NCBI GenBank assembly: GCA_963762885.1
Contig: CAVXNH010000056.1
Coordinates: 248,001-312,000 of the forward strand
Source: JASHVB01 sp963762885
GTDB taxonomy: Bacteria; Pseudomonadota; Alphaproteobacteria; Acetobacterales; Acetobacteraceae
Direction: 5' to 3'
Length of the DNA stretch: 64,000 nucleotides
The notes beneath the pieces were generated by a model that was given only the letters and a program-made list of their open reading frames with translations, did no database searches and was not told the origin of the DNA. Below are positions 36,364-45,781 of the stretch, piece by piece. The stretch's first letter is position 1. Each line of letters starts with the position of its first letter. The translations under genes and the position numbers were made by a program.

Positions 36364-36966
36364 CTACGGGACCAGGGCGTAGATCCGGGTTGGCGGGAGT
36401 TTGCCATCCGCGGCCAGGGAGTCGGAGGGGTTGCGATGGGTGGCAGCGCACTGGCGTAGGCGCAGATAGGGCGCCGGATCGACCGGATGGTCGCCAACGA
36501 TCATGCCGAAAAACAGGTGCATGCCGTAGGTGACGCCGGAGTCGCCGACAACGCCAAGTTTCTCGCCGCCGTAGATGGTGCGCTGACCCTCGGCGATGTC
36601 GGGCGCGACCATGCCGAGGTGGCTGTAGATGCCGATGAAGCCGGGATGCTGGACCAGGATCTCCAGCCCGCCGGGGCCTCGGTGCTGGACGCGAATCACC
36701 TCGCCTGGGGCGATAGCGCGGACCGGGGCGCCCGCGGGGGCGGGAAGGTCGATGCCGTTGTGGAATGTGCCGGCGAGCGGGCGGGCAGGCAGGATGCGCG
36801 GTCCGAATGGCGAGGATACGCAGGCGGGGGTGACGGGGTCGAGCAATTGAGTGGTTTGGATGACGAGCGCGGTGGCGGGGCGGAAGAAATCCGATAGTAA
36901 CAGAAGCGCAGTGAATAGGGGGATGAAGTAGATTTTGGTTCGCACGACAGTGTCCTGATGTGGCAA
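36364..36966 (-). CDS. Degenerate LytM-like protein (metal His replaced)
   Basis: A 200-residue secreted or membrane-anchored protein: an N-terminal hydrophobic segment (IYFIPLFTALLLLSDFFRP), then LytM features FHNGIDLPAPAGAPVRAIAPG (His-x3-Asp kept) and IYSHLGMVA. The final HxH box reads GMHLFFGMIV, so the third zinc ligand is Phe. Such changes are known in non-catalytic LytM factors (EnvC, NlpD) that activate amidases instead of cutting. The adjacent M23 gene keeps all its ligands. Confidence 0.72.
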   Translation of the reverse strand: MPHQDTVVRTKIYFIPLFTALLLLSDFFRPATALVIQTTQLLDPVTPACVSSPFGPRILPARPLAGTFHNGIDLPAPAGAPVRAIAPGEVIRVQHRGPGGLEILVQHPGFIGIYSHLGMVAPDIAEGQRTIYGGEKLGVVGDSGVTYGMHLFFGMIVGDHPVDPAPYLRLRQCAATHRNPSDSLAADGKLPPTRIYALVP

Positions 36967-37452
36967 TTGGGATTGGATCGGGGATTGGCGATGCGGCGTC
37001 TATTCAGAATGCTGTGGCGGGAGCCGGTAGGAGCATGACAACTGGGTGAGCGAGGGGAGAGGTCGAACGCCATCGATGCGGTCCGCGGCATTGTTCGCTC
37101 GCGGGCCGCTGGGGCGGTGCGGGGTGCGAACGGGTCAGCCGATGCGGGTGCTGCAGACAGCTGCAAATTTATCGTAGAGGACGATGAGGGACACAGCGGC
37201 CGTAGAGACGATCTCTGGCGGTGTGCCAGTCGGGCCACGGCAAAGGCTGCGGGTGTGGTTTTGACAGCGTTGCCCACGTTTTGCATCGCAGGTGCCGTTG
37301 AGGAATTTTGAGACGCACGTGGGACACCGCCGTGCTCGCGGGGTACCGATGACGGCACGGGGCTGGCTTGACCTTCCCATGCATGCTCGCATTGTCGTGG
37401 GTGAGTGTCCGGATCGGGACCGGTCGCGACGGCGGCAGGAGTGGGGGTTGGC
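36967..37452. other. Gene-free stretch
   Basis: About 490 bases with no convincing coding frame. Short open frames of up to 85 codons show no ribosome site and no family pattern. The stretch holds the promoter of the M23 gene (minus) and of the alcohol dehydrogenase gene (plus). I see no strong hairpin or repeat copy. Confidence 0.5.
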
Positions 37453-38616
37453 ATGCAGATGACGGCGGCGGTGTTACGCGCGCAAGGCAAACCTCGGCCG
37501 TATGCGGTCAGCCAGCCAATGACGATAGAGCAAGTGACGCTCGATCCGCCGGGGCCGGGGGAGGTGCTGTACGAGATTGTCGGGGCCGGATTGTGCCACT
37601 CCGATCTTTCCACCATCGAAGGGCTGCGGCCGCGCAGGCTGCCATCCATTCCCGGCCATGAGGCGGCGGGCATCGTGCGGGAGGTCGGGCCGGAGGTGCA
37701 CGGGCTGCGGCCGGGCAACCATGTGGTCAGCGTGTTCGTCACCAGTTGCGGTGATTGCCGCTACTGCAACGGCGGGCGGCCGAACCTGTGCCAGGGCTCG
37801 TTCGCGGCGCGCGCCGAGGGCACGCTGATCTCCGGCGCGCGGCGGCTGTCGCTGAATGGGGAGCCGCTGTACCATTACAGCGGACTGTCGGTGTTCGCGC
37901 AGTACGCCGTGGTGGCGCAGAATGCGCTGGTGAAGATCCCTGACGACGTGCCGCTGGAGGACGCGGCGATCTTTGGCTGTGCTGTGGTGACCGGCGTCGG
38001 GGCCGTGCTGAACACGGCGCAGGTGCCGCCGGGGGCGCAGATGGCGGTGGTCGGGCTCGGCGGGGTGGGGATGAATGCATTGCTGGGCGGGGTGGTGGCC
38101 GGCGCGGAACGTATCGTCGCGGTCGATCTGAGTGCCGACAAGCTGCGGATCGCTCAGGAGTTGGGCGCCACCGACACGTTCCTGGCGGGCAGCGCCGACG
38201 TGGCGGCGGAGGTGCGGGCGGCGACCGGGGGCGGGCTGGATTACGTCATCGAGACCGCGGGTGCGATCGAGGCGATGAACCTGGCCTACGCGATCACGGC
38301 ACGCGGCGGTATGGTGGTCAGCGCCGGCTTGCCGGCGGTGGACCGGATGTTCTCCTATCCGCATTCGGCGCTGGTGTCGGACGAGAAATCCATCCGCGGC
38401 AGCTACATGGGAAGCTGCGTGCCGAAGCGGGACATCCCTCGGTTCATTGCGCTGTATCAGCGCGGCAAGTTGCCGGTGCAGAAGCTGCGCAGCGGGTTCA
38501 TCGAGTTCGCCGAGATCAACGCGGGGTTCGACCGGCTGGCCGACGGCGCGGTGCTGCGGCAGGTGCTGCGGCCACATGGGCAGGACGGTGTGCGGTTGGC
38601 CGGAGGAGGTGGTTGA
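37453..38616 (+). CDS. Zinc-dependent alcohol dehydrogenase (MDR)
   Basis: A 387-residue medium-chain dehydrogenase: catalytic zinc ligands in GLCHSDLSTIEG and IPGHEAAGIV, the structural zinc loop CGDCRYCNGGRPNLC (four Cys), and the NAD-binding AVVGLGGVGMNALLGG with VAVDLSADKL. It resembles class III / aryl-alcohol dehydrogenases, which oxidise alcohols to aldehydes in the cytosol. The start was set at ATG 37453 (MQMTAAVLRA); an in-frame codon at 37405 is less likely. It precedes the polysaccharide genes but need not be part of them. Confidence 0.88.
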   Translation: MQMTAAVLRAQGKPRPYAVSQPMTIEQVTLDPPGPGEVLYEIVGAGLCHSDLSTIEGLRPRRLPSIPGHEAAGIVREVGPEVHGLRPGNHVVSVFVTSCGDCRYCNGGRPNLCQGSFAARAEGTLISGARRLSLNGEPLYHYSGLSVFAQYAVVAQNALVKIPDDVPLEDAAIFGCAVVTGVGAVLNTAQVPPGAQMAVVGLGGVGMNALLGGVVAGAERIVAVDLSADKLRIAQELGATDTFLAGSADVAAEVRAATGGGLDYVIETAGAIEAMNLAYAITARGGMVVSAGLPAVDRMFSYPHSALVSDEKSIRGSYMGSCVPKRDIPRFIALYQRGKLPVQKLRSGFIEFAEINAGFDRLADGAVLRQVLRPHGQDGVRLAGGGG

Positions 38617-38642
38617 CATGCAGGAGGGAAGTGGGTTGGAGC

Positions 38643-38724
38643 GGCCCGATCACCCTCACCCTCCCCGCTTGCGCGTCTCGGCCTCTCCCGCGAAGCGGGA
38701 GAGGTAGATGGCGCGGGAGAGGTA
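38643..38724. repeat. Palindromic repeat, family A
   Basis: An inverted copy: CCCGATCACCCTCACCCTCC then CCTCTCCCGCGAAGCGGGAGAGG, with a second partial GCGGGAGAGGTAAATGG next to it that runs up to the epimerase start. The ribosome site of the epimerase gene (GGAGAGG) is therefore part of the repeat. Confidence 0.75.
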
Positions 38725-38725
38725 A

Positions 38726-39656
38726 ATGGGGACGTATCTCGTCACTGGCGGGGCCGGATTTATTGGGTCGCACCTGTGCGAGGCGCTGGTGGGGCGCGGC
38801 GATACGGTGCGGGTGCTGGACGACCTGTCTACCGGATCGCGCGACAACCTGCCTGACGGGGTGCTGCTGATCGAGGGGGACGTTGCCGATCCCGTGGCGA
38901 TGCAGGCCGCCGTCGAAGGGGTGGATGGCGCGTTTCATCTGGCGGCGATTGCCTCGGTGGCGCGGGGAGTGACCGATTGGCTCGGGTACGCACCGTGCCA
39001 ACCTGACCGGCACCGTGACGCTGTTTGAAGCAATCCGGCGGGGTGGCCGGCCGGTCCCGGTAGTCTATGCCTCGTCGGCCGCGGTGTACGGCGATTGTGC
39101 TGTGGTGCCGATCGATGAGGATACGGAACGGCGGCCGCTGTCGGCGTATGGCGCGGACAAGTATGCGAGCGAGTTGCACGCGCGGGTGGCGAGCCATGTG
39201 CATGGCATTCCGACGACCGGGTTGCGGTTCTTCAACGTGTATGGGCCGCGGCAGGATCCTCGATCGCCGTATTCGGGGGTGATCTCGATCTTCTGTGAGC
39301 GAATCGCGCGGGGCGCGCCGATCGATGTGTTCGGCGACGGGGAGCAAACGCGGGACTTCGTGTATGTCGCCGATGTGGTCGCGGCTTTGCTGGGTGCGAT
39401 GGAGCATCCGAGGGTAGACGCGCCGGTGTTCAATGTCTGCACCGGCGCGCCGACCGGCGTGCTCGAGCTTGCGGGCGTCATCGCCGATCTGGCCGGCACG
39501 GTGCCTGACGTGCGGCACCAGACGCCGCGCGCGGGCGAGATCCGGCACTCCACCGGCGTGCCAGAGCTTGCCCGTCGCGCGTTAGGCCTGGGTGAGCCCG
39601 TGGCGCTGCGCGCCGGGTTGCGCAAGGTGCTGGACTGGCTCGCGACCGGTCACTAA
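38726..39656 (+). pseudogene. NAD-dependent epimerase/dehydratase, frameshifted
   Basis: About 310 residues of an extended SDR sugar-nucleotide enzyme. The first part has YLVTGGAGFIGSHLCEALVG (NAD site) and VDGAFHLAAIASV. The second has VVYASSAAVYGD, the YxxxK site SAYGADKYASE and LRFFNVYGPRQD, as in UDP-glucose 4-epimerases. The two halves join at 38984-38986: removing one G from GGG gives WLGTHRANLTGTVTLFEA. It would make a UDP-sugar for the polysaccharide encoded downstream. The gene is probably intact in the real genome. Confidence 0.82.
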
Positions 39657-39665
39657 ACCGGTATA

Positions 39666-39690
39666 GCTCTCCCGCTCGGTGTGAGAGGTT
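39666..39690. repeat. Short relic of repeat family A
   Basis: GCTCTCCCGCTCGGTGTGAG with AGGTT following: the core hairpin of family A without its long arm. It lies between the epimerase stop and the YdcF gene, and the GTG used as YdcF start is inside it. Confidence 0.55.
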
Positions 39691-40444
39691 CTGCACGGGG
39701 GAGTCCGGCGCTGAAGGCTTTGCTGGTCCTGATGCTGCTGCCGCCTGTGAACCTGGTGTTCGCGATCCTGCTGGGCGTGGCGTTGCTGCGGCGCTTCCCG
39801 CGATCGGCACGATGGCTGATCGGGGTTGCCGCCCTGCTGCTGCTGGTGCTGGCGATGCCGGCGGTGGCCGGCGGCATGCTGGTTGCGCTGGAGCGCGACC
39901 TGCCGACGACCCCGCCCGCCGACAAGCCTCCGGGTGCGATCGTCATTCTCGGTGGCGACGTCACCCGCACAGGGGGTGTCGAGCCGGGTGCGATCGCCGG
40001 GCATCTGACGCTGGAACGGCTGCGCGCCGGTGCGGCACTGCAACGGAAGACCGGTTTGCCGGTGCTGGTTTCCGGCGGCGAGGTTGGCAAGGGTGCCCCG
40101 CCGGTCGCCGTGCTAATGCGGGAGAGCCTGACCCAGGACTTCCAGGTGCCGGTGCGCTGGACCGAGGACCGCTCGAGCGACACCTGGCAGAACGCACGCG
40201 ACAGCGCGGCGATCCTCCGCTCTGCCGGCATCAACTCGATCTACCTGGTCACCAATGCCTGGCATGAGCGGCGGGCGCTGATGGCGTTCGCGGGTACGGG
40301 GCTCACGGTGACCGCCGCGCCGACGCCGCTGGACCGGCCGGCAGGGCCGATCCCATCGGACTTCGTGCCACGGGCGTTGGCGTGGGAGATCAGTTCTACG
40401 CCCTGCACGAGTGGGTCGGCTGCCTTTGGTACACGTTGCCATGA
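39681..40444 (+). pseudogene. YdcF-like (DUF218) membrane protein, frameshifted
   Basis: About 254 residues. Two N-terminal membrane helices (LLVLMLLPPVNLVFAILLG and WLIGVAALLLLVLAMPAV) are followed by the DUF218 domain: GAIVILGGDVTRTGG, TGLPVLVSGGEVGKG, EDRSSDTWQNARDSAAIL and IYLVTNAWHERRALMAF. YdcF/ElyC proteins take part in envelope polymer metabolism. A frameshift near 40393-40396 breaks the last 16 residues (FYALHEWVGCLWYTLP in the good frame); the stop at 40442 overlaps the next ATG. The start is uncertain, since GTG 39681 has no ribosome site. Confidence 0.72.
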
Positions 40445-41567
40445 GCGTCCGGCTGGAGGAATTCCGGTCGGTCGATGCGTTGCCCGCGGAGACCGAGTTC
40501 GCTGTTTGCTGACTCGCCCGGGTTGTTCGGCAGCCGCGCCTGGTGGCGCACCGTCGTGTCCGCCGGGATGCCGGAGGGGACGCTACCCTGCTTCCTGCTG
40601 GCGTGGGCCGGCGCCACGCCAGCGGCACTGTTCCCGCTGCGCCGGCCGGTATCGGGCGGGGCGCTGGCGAGTCTGCACGACTCCCTATACCTGCGAGTAC
40701 GCGCCGCTGCTGGCGCGGGGTCTGTCCGCGGCAGCGCAGGGCGAGGTGTTGGCCGGGTTTGCGCGGTTCTGCCGCGGCTGGGCAACGACCCGACTCGATG
40801 CTCTGCCGGAGGACTGGCCCGGCCTGCCGGCCTGTGTGGAGGGAGCGCGCGCGGCCGGGCTGGTGGTGGTGCGGTTCGCCCATTTCGGCAATTGGCACGC
40901 GCCGGTGCGGGGGCTGGACTGGGCCGGCTACCTGGCGGGTCGGCCGGGCGCCTTGCGCGAGACGGTGCGGCGCAAGCTGCGGCGTGGCGAACGGCGTGCG
41001 GATGCGGGGTTCGCTGTCGTGACGGGGCGGCCGGAGCTTGAGGCCGGCATCGATGCGTTCGATCAGGTCTATGCCAGGAGCTGGAAGCAGCCGGAGCCGT
41101 TCCCTCGGTTCAATGCGGCGCTGATGCGGGAGGCCGCCGCGACGGGGCTGTTGCGGCTTGGCATCTGGCGGATCGGTGACGTGCCGGCCGCGGCACAGCT
41201 CTGGATCGTGGAGCATGGCACCGCGACGGTGCTGAAGCTGGCGCATGACGAGGCATTCCAGGCGGAGTTGCCGGGGACGGTGCTGACGGCACTGATGCTG
41301 CGGACGCTGCTGGACCAGGAGCATGTGGCGGAGATCGACTTCGGGCGCGGCGACGACGACTACAAGCAGGGCTGGGCCGGCCAGCGGCGGCAGCGCATCG
41401 GCGTGGTGCTGGTCAATCCGCGGCGTCCCGCCGGGCTACGGTTTCTGGCGCAGCACGCTCTGGGACGGGCGCGGGCGCGGTTTGCGTCTTCGGGGCGGCC
41501 TGGACGGGGAGCGCAGCGAACCGAGATGGCGCGTGCCGGCGGCGGTGCTGTGGGTAGCGGGGCCTGA
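40441..41567 (+). pseudogene. GNAT/CelD-like acyltransferase, two frameshifts
   Basis: About 375 residues of a FemAB/CelD-like GNAT protein. ATG 40441 overlaps the YdcF stop. The N-terminal part reads MSVRLEEFRSVDALPAETEF, shifts near 40500 to ADSPGLFGSRAWWRTVVSAG and again near 40690 to TPYTCEYAPLLARGLSAAAQ. The conserved C-terminal half has LRETVRRKLRRGERRADAGF, DQVYARSWKQPEP and EIDFGRGDDDYKQGWAGQRR, typical of the polysaccharide-linked CelD family. It may acylate a sugar. The following GT4 gene starts 3 bases after its stop. Confidence 0.74.
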
Positions 41568-41570
41568 GGC

Positions 41571-42734
41571 ATGCGCATCCTGTACAGCCATCGTGTCGGG
41601 TCGCGCGACGGGCAGAGCGTTCATATCGAGGAGCTGGTCGGTGCGTTGCGCAGCCTCGGGCACGAGGTGCTGGTGGTCGGCCCCGGCTTCTACGAACAGG
41701 CGCATTTTGGCGGCGAAAGCCGGCTGGTGCCGTGGATCCGCGCCCGCTTGCCGGCGGTGGTCGGGGAATTGGCCGAGCTGGCGTAGAACGTGACCGCGTG
41801 GTGGCGATTGCGCTCGGCCTTCCGCCGGTTCCGGCCGGACCTGATCTACGAGCGCTACAACCTGTATTACCTGGCCGGGACCTGGGTGGCGCGGCATAGC
41901 GGGGTGCCGCTGTTTCTCGAGGTGAACGCGCCGCTCGCCGAGGAGCGCACGCGCTTCGGCCAGTTGCGGCTGCGGCGGGTTGCCGGCGCGTTGGAGCGCT
42001 ATGTTTGGCGGTCCGCGTCGAGGGTGCTGGCCGTCACCGGCGTGCTGCGGCAGGCGGTGATTGCGGCGGGCGTGCCGGCGGAGCGGATCGCGGTGGTGCC
42101 GAATGGCATCGATCCGGCGCAGTTCTCCGGGTTGCCGCCGCGCGAGGCCGGAGCGGGGCCCCTGGTGCTGGGGTTCGTCGGGTTCGTGCGCGACTGGCAC
42201 GGGCTGGACGCGGTGATCGCGGCGATGGCGGCGCAGCATGGCGAGCAGGAGTTGCGACTGGTGGTGGTGGGCGACGGCCCGGCGCGTGCGGCCTTGGAGC
42301 ACCAGGCGGCGTCGCTGGGGCTGGGCGATCGGGTGACGTTCACCGGGGTAATGCCGCGGGAGGCGATCCCGGAGCTGGTGGCCGGCTTCGACATCGCCTT
42401 GCAGCCGCTGGTAGTGAGCTACGCCTCGCCGCTGAAGATCTTCGAGTATATGGCGGCGGGGCGGGCGATCGTTGCGCCGGACCAGCCGAATATCCGCGAG
42501 GTCCTGCGTGACGGCAAGACGGCGGTGTTATTCGATCCGGCGGTGAGGGGAGCGATGTGGGGCGCGATAAGCCGGTTGGCGGGGGACGCGGCGTTGCGGC
42601 GCCGGCTGGGCGAGGCGGCGCGGGCGGAGATCGCGCAGCGCGACTATACGTGGCGGGGCAATGCGGCGCGGGTGGTGGCCTGGGCGAGCGGGGAGGGCGT
42701 CGTCTGCGAGTCACCGGCACCGGCGCCAGAATGA
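41571..42734 (+). pseudogene. GT4 glycosyltransferase with in-frame amber codon
   Basis: A 387-codon GT4 (GT-B fold) gene interrupted at codon 72 by TAG (41784-41786) with no frame change. Before it: RILYSHRVGSRDGQSVHIEE and VVGELAELA. After it: NVTAWWRLRSAFRRFRPDL, the donor-site core GLGDRVTFTGVMPREAIPEL and LQPLVVSYASPLKIFEYMAAG. A Tyr codon (TAC or TAT) is expected at the stop, by comparison with the phrase ELAxxAYN common in such proteins, so one base change is the likely cause. It transfers a sugar to a lipid-linked polysaccharide unit. Confidence 0.76.
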
Positions 42735-42904
42735 ATCACTGCGCGGCAATGTCGATATGCTGATACTCTTGCCGGAGCAATTTGCCAATCGCGACGAATG
42801 ACAAACCATAGATTTTATAGACTACGGCGTCGAACTGGACGGACGACGTCGATCGAAAATCTCCACACTGCTCCTGCTGGACGCAGACTGCCAAAAGCAA
42901 ATTC

Positions 42905-43102
42905 TTGAAACACGGATTTCACAGATTAATACCAATCCGCCTAAACTTTGACGCACGGACGACCACCTCAACGTCATGCCGACGAAGGTCGGCATGACGA
43001 GGTGGGCACTGCCCGTGCGTCAATGTTTAAGCGGGCTGGTATCATGCACAGAACATAATTAAATTTCTGTCTGCGCCTTAATCTGTGAAATCTGTGTTTC
43101 AA
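42905..43102. repeat. Nested inverted-repeat element, about 198 bp
   Basis: The outer arms TTGAAACACGGATTTCACAG (42905-42929) and TTAATCTGTGAAATCTGTGT (43078-43102) pair over 25 bases with one mismatch. Inner arms at about 42929-42958 (ATACCAATCCGCCTAAACTT) and 43013-43042 pair imperfectly, and the core CGTCATGCCGACGAAGGTCG (42972-42999) is a perfect small hairpin. The sequence is more AT-rich than its surroundings. It looks like a MITE or stacked palindromic repeats. The rest of 42735-43186 holds no gene. Confidence 0.8.
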
Positions 43103-43186
43103 AACTTTTGCCGCCAACCGCGCCGGCCGTGCATTGACAAATCATGTGGTAGCCGCGGTTGCCAAGCAAGACGAATTCCTCTGGCG

Positions 43187-44272
43187 CTAGGACCAAAGCG
43201 CCCGCAGGCGCTTTGCCGTGCGGCGTCCCAATGCGACCAGCGACCGGCCCTCGCCGACGTCCAGCCAATGCAGCGGCGTTACCTCGCCTGCCAGGCTGCG
43301 CTTGTAGCGGTCCTCGCCGGCGAGCAAATCGTAACGGTTCAGGCCGGCAGCGGTCGAGAAACGGATCGCCTGGTGATGGCTCGTCAGGCCCGGCTTCTGG
43401 TGACGCCCGGCGCTGATGTAGTCGAACCCTCCCTGATAGGCCAAGGCGCTGCCTCGGTAGCGAAAGTTGTAGAGCATGCCGACGAGGTGCGCGCCGGCGG
43501 TGACGCGCAGCAGGTCGATCTCGTGGCGCGGCAGGCCGCGGTCGATTAACGCATGATGGAACCGGGAGAAGAACGGCCGGGCGAAGGCACCGGAGTGACC
43601 GCGCGCGATCCAGGTCGCCTGGTGCAGCGCGGCAAGCTCATCCAACCAGCCGTGCGCCTCTTCCGCGGTTGCCGCGCGCTTTACCCTAAGTTCCCCAAGC
43701 GCGGCATACGCGCGGTCCGACCGGCGCAATTGGTAGCGGGTATTGGCGCTTAGCCCGTCGAGGAACTCGCCTCCGCTGGCCGCCAGCTTCGACAGGTCGA
43801 TGGAGCGGGATTGCTCGGTGCGGCGGATCGCTATCGGGCCGGCGGCACGGGCGGCCTCGAGTGTCGCGTCTTCGACGCCGCTGAGCACCAGCCGCCGCGG
43901 CAGCAACGGCCGAACCGTGTCCACCGGCAGCCGCCGCGCGGCACGCAGGCAGTCGCGCAACGCAATGGGAGCGCCCCGCGCCAGCAACACGCCGTTGTAC
44001 TCGATGAACGGCGTGTCGCGGATACGGTCGCCGGTCTCGCCCAGCAACAGCGTCTCGCGCAGCAAGCGGCGGCGGTTGAATAGCGCCAGGGCGACGGTCG
44101 CGCCGTTGTGCCGAGCCTCCAGCAGCACAGGCTCGGGAAAGCGTTCTTCCGCCAGGCAGCCGGTCCAGGTCCAGCTTTGGAAGAACGAGCCATCGGCTTG
44201 CGCTTCCAGTGCACGCCAGCGTTCGCCCAGCGCGCCGAAGTCCGTGACACGCGACAGAGCGATGCCGGTCAC
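43187..44272 (-). CDS. FemAB/CelD-like GNAT acyltransferase
   Basis: A 361-residue acyltransferase of the GNAT/FemAB-like (Acetyltransf_6) group: GSFFQSWTWTGCLAEERFPEP, DTPFIEYNGVLLARG, LSANTRYQLRRSDRAY, LAALHQATWIARGHSGAFARP and LVGMLYNFRYRGSALAYQGGF, ending with AIRFSTAAGLNRYDLLAGEDRY-like residues. Such proteins are widespread in exopolysaccharide and PEP-CTERM/exosortase loci. It starts at GTG 44272, overlapping the GT4 stop (GTGA), so both are one operon on the minus strand, convergent with the first GT4 gene. Confidence 0.8.
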   Translation of the reverse strand: MTGIALSRVTDFGALGERWRALEAQADGSFFQSWTWTGCLAEERFPEPVLLEARHNGATVALALFNRRRLLRETLLLGETGDRIRDTPFIEYNGVLLARGAPIALRDCLRAARRLPVDTVRPLLPRRLVLSGVEDATLEAARAAGPIAIRRTEQSRSIDLSKLAASGGEFLDGLSANTRYQLRRSDRAYAALGELRVKRAATAEEAHGWLDELAALHQATWIARGHSGAFARPFFSRFHHALIDRGLPRHEIDLLRVTAGAHLVGMLYNFRYRGSALAYQGGFDYISAGRHQKPGLTSHHQAIRFSTAAGLNRYDLLAGEDRYKRSLAGEVTPLHWLDVGEGRSLVALGRRTAKRLRALWS

Positions 44273-45345
44273 ACCGGGCTCGGTGCACGGTCATTGTGCC
44301 ACAGCGCGCCATAGGCCCGGAACATCGCCGCCTCGTCGAACTCGGCCCGCGCTTTGGCCTGGTTGGCGGCACCGATCCGCGCGCGCAAGGAGGAGTCGGT
44401 GAGCAAGGCGGTCAAGGAGGCGGCCAGATCGGCATCCTCCAGCTTACCGACAAAAGGCGCGTTTTCGCTGGCGAGCATGAGCGCTACGTCGCCCACGTCG
44501 GTGGTCGCCACCGGCAGCCCGGCGGCCATCGCCTCGATCACCGACAGCGGCATTTGCTCGGTATCCGACGATAGGGCGAACACGTCGAACCCTGCGTATA
44601 GCGGCGCGGGATCGTCGATATGCCCGGCGAACCGCACGCGGTCGCCCAGTCCGAGCGACCGCGCAAGACCCTCGAGTGCCGCGCGCTCCGGTCCGTCGCC
44701 GACGATCATCAAACGTGCCGCCGGGGCAACGGCGGCGAAGGCGCGCAGCAGGCGGGGGAGGTTCTTTTCAGCGCGCAAGGCCGCGACGGTGCCGACCACG
44801 GGGGGCGTGTTGCCGGCGCCGTCCCGGGCATGCGCGGCGGCGAAGCGGTCCAGGTCGATGCCGTTCGGGATGTAGCGCACCCGCGCCGGCGGCAGGCGCC
44901 AGATCGTCGTGGCAATGCGCTGGAGATTGCGCGACGGCAGCACGACAGTGCTGCGCGCCAGCACCAGCCGGCGGACCAATGCGCGCCGCGGGAGTTGCGT
45001 GTCGCGTTCCTCGGGGCCGAAGCCGTCCTCGATATGCACGTGGCGGGCGATCGGCAGCAGGTTGGCCATCGCCCACTCGATGGCGCCCCAGTTGTTGGTC
45101 ACCAGCAACGCCGGGCGCCAGGCGCGCAGCAGCCGGCGGTTATATAGTGCGTTGGCGAAGGTCGCCTGCTTCGGCGCGTCCACCTGTGGGAACGTCACGT
45201 CGAGGTCGGGCCGCAGCCGTTCGCGGCAGCCGAGATTGCCGTCCAGCGACACCACGATGTGGCGGAAGGAGACGCCGAAATGGTTGGCGACGGCGGCAAA
45301 TCGCACCTGTGCGCCGCCGACCCCGAAGCCGGGAAACACGTGCAA
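44269..45345 (-). CDS. GT4 glycosyltransferase
   Basis: A 358-residue GT-B fold glycosyltransferase: HVFPGFGVGGAQVRFAAVA (acceptor loop), then VRYIPNGIDLDRFAAAH, PPVVGTVAALRAEKNLPRLL and RLMIVGDGPERAALEGLARS, with the ExE-like SSDTEQMPLSVIEAMAAGLP that binds the nucleotide sugar. The start is unclear: TTG 45345 is used and the frame is open for at least 16 codons upstream. It is coupled to the GNAT gene. The role is probably in capsule or lipopolysaccharide-like glycan assembly. Confidence 0.85.
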   Translation of the reverse strand: MHVFPGFGVGGAQVRFAAVANHFGVSFRHIVVSLDGNLGCRERLRPDLDVTFPQVDAPKQATFANALYNRRLLRAWRPALLVTNNWGAIEWAMANLLPIARHVHIEDGFGPEERDTQLPRRALVRRLVLARSTVVLPSRNLQRIATTIWRLPPARVRYIPNGIDLDRFAAAHARDGAGNTPPVVGTVAALRAEKNLPRLLRAFAAVAPAARLMIVGDGPERAALEGLARSLGLGDRVRFAGHIDDPAPLYAGFDVFALSSDTEQMPLSVIEAMAAGLPVATTDVGDVALMLASENAPFVGKLEDADLAASLTALLTDSSLRARIGAANQAKARAEFDEAAMFRAYGALWHNDRAPSPV

Positions 45346-45565
45346 ATCAGCGGCGCGGCCGCGGTGGATTGTTGTGCGTCGCCGGTCAGACCTGCCACGT
45401 TGATTTCCGGCCTCCGAGCCCGGACCGATGGCTCACGTGGCGGCACTTGTAACGCAGGTACTTTCACTGCCGCAACGCTTACCGACCAGCATAGCTAGGG
45501 CGGACAAATGGCAGAGACGGCTAATCACGCCAATACTGCGATTTACGGCATTGCCGGGCGATTGG

Positions 45566-45781
45566 TCAGCCGGCCGCGTGTTCCTGGGCGGTCAGCACGG
45601 GGTGTGCGTGGTTCGCCGCCGACTCGCGCCGGTCAGCGATGGCTGCCATGCGAATTGCCAGCAATTCGAGGCCTCGCTTTGCCACCGGCGTTCGGGCGGT
45701 AGCTGACATTTGCAGATACATCTCACCCTGGGCTCTGATTTCCCGGGCAGAGCGTTGGCTGAGTGGAACATGGTGCTGCAT
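45566..45781 (-). CDS. Small helical hypothetical protein
   Basis: A 71-residue protein, MQHHVPLSQRSAREIRAQGE then MYLQMSATARTPVAKRGLEL and LAIRMAAIADRRESA. Its helical Ala/Arg pattern with YLQMSATARTP resembles small conserved alphaproteobacterial proteins of unknown function (general form: R-A-x-E-Y-R-x-M-A-x-T-A-R-T-P). The ribosome site is weak (GGGAATG). It overlaps a longer frame that I judge not real. Confidence 0.45.
   Translation of the reverse strand: MQHHVPLSQRSAREIRAQGEMYLQMSATARTPVAKRGLELLAIRMAAIADRRESAANHAHPVLTAQEHAAG

Noticed and set aside
41784..41786. Amber codon as a pyrrolysine or other recoding site
   Set aside because: No pyl genes or tRNA are seen, and a Tyr residue is expected at this position in the family.
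42905..43102. CRISPR-like array
   Set aside because: Only inverted arms, no direct repeats with regular unique spacers, and no cas genes.
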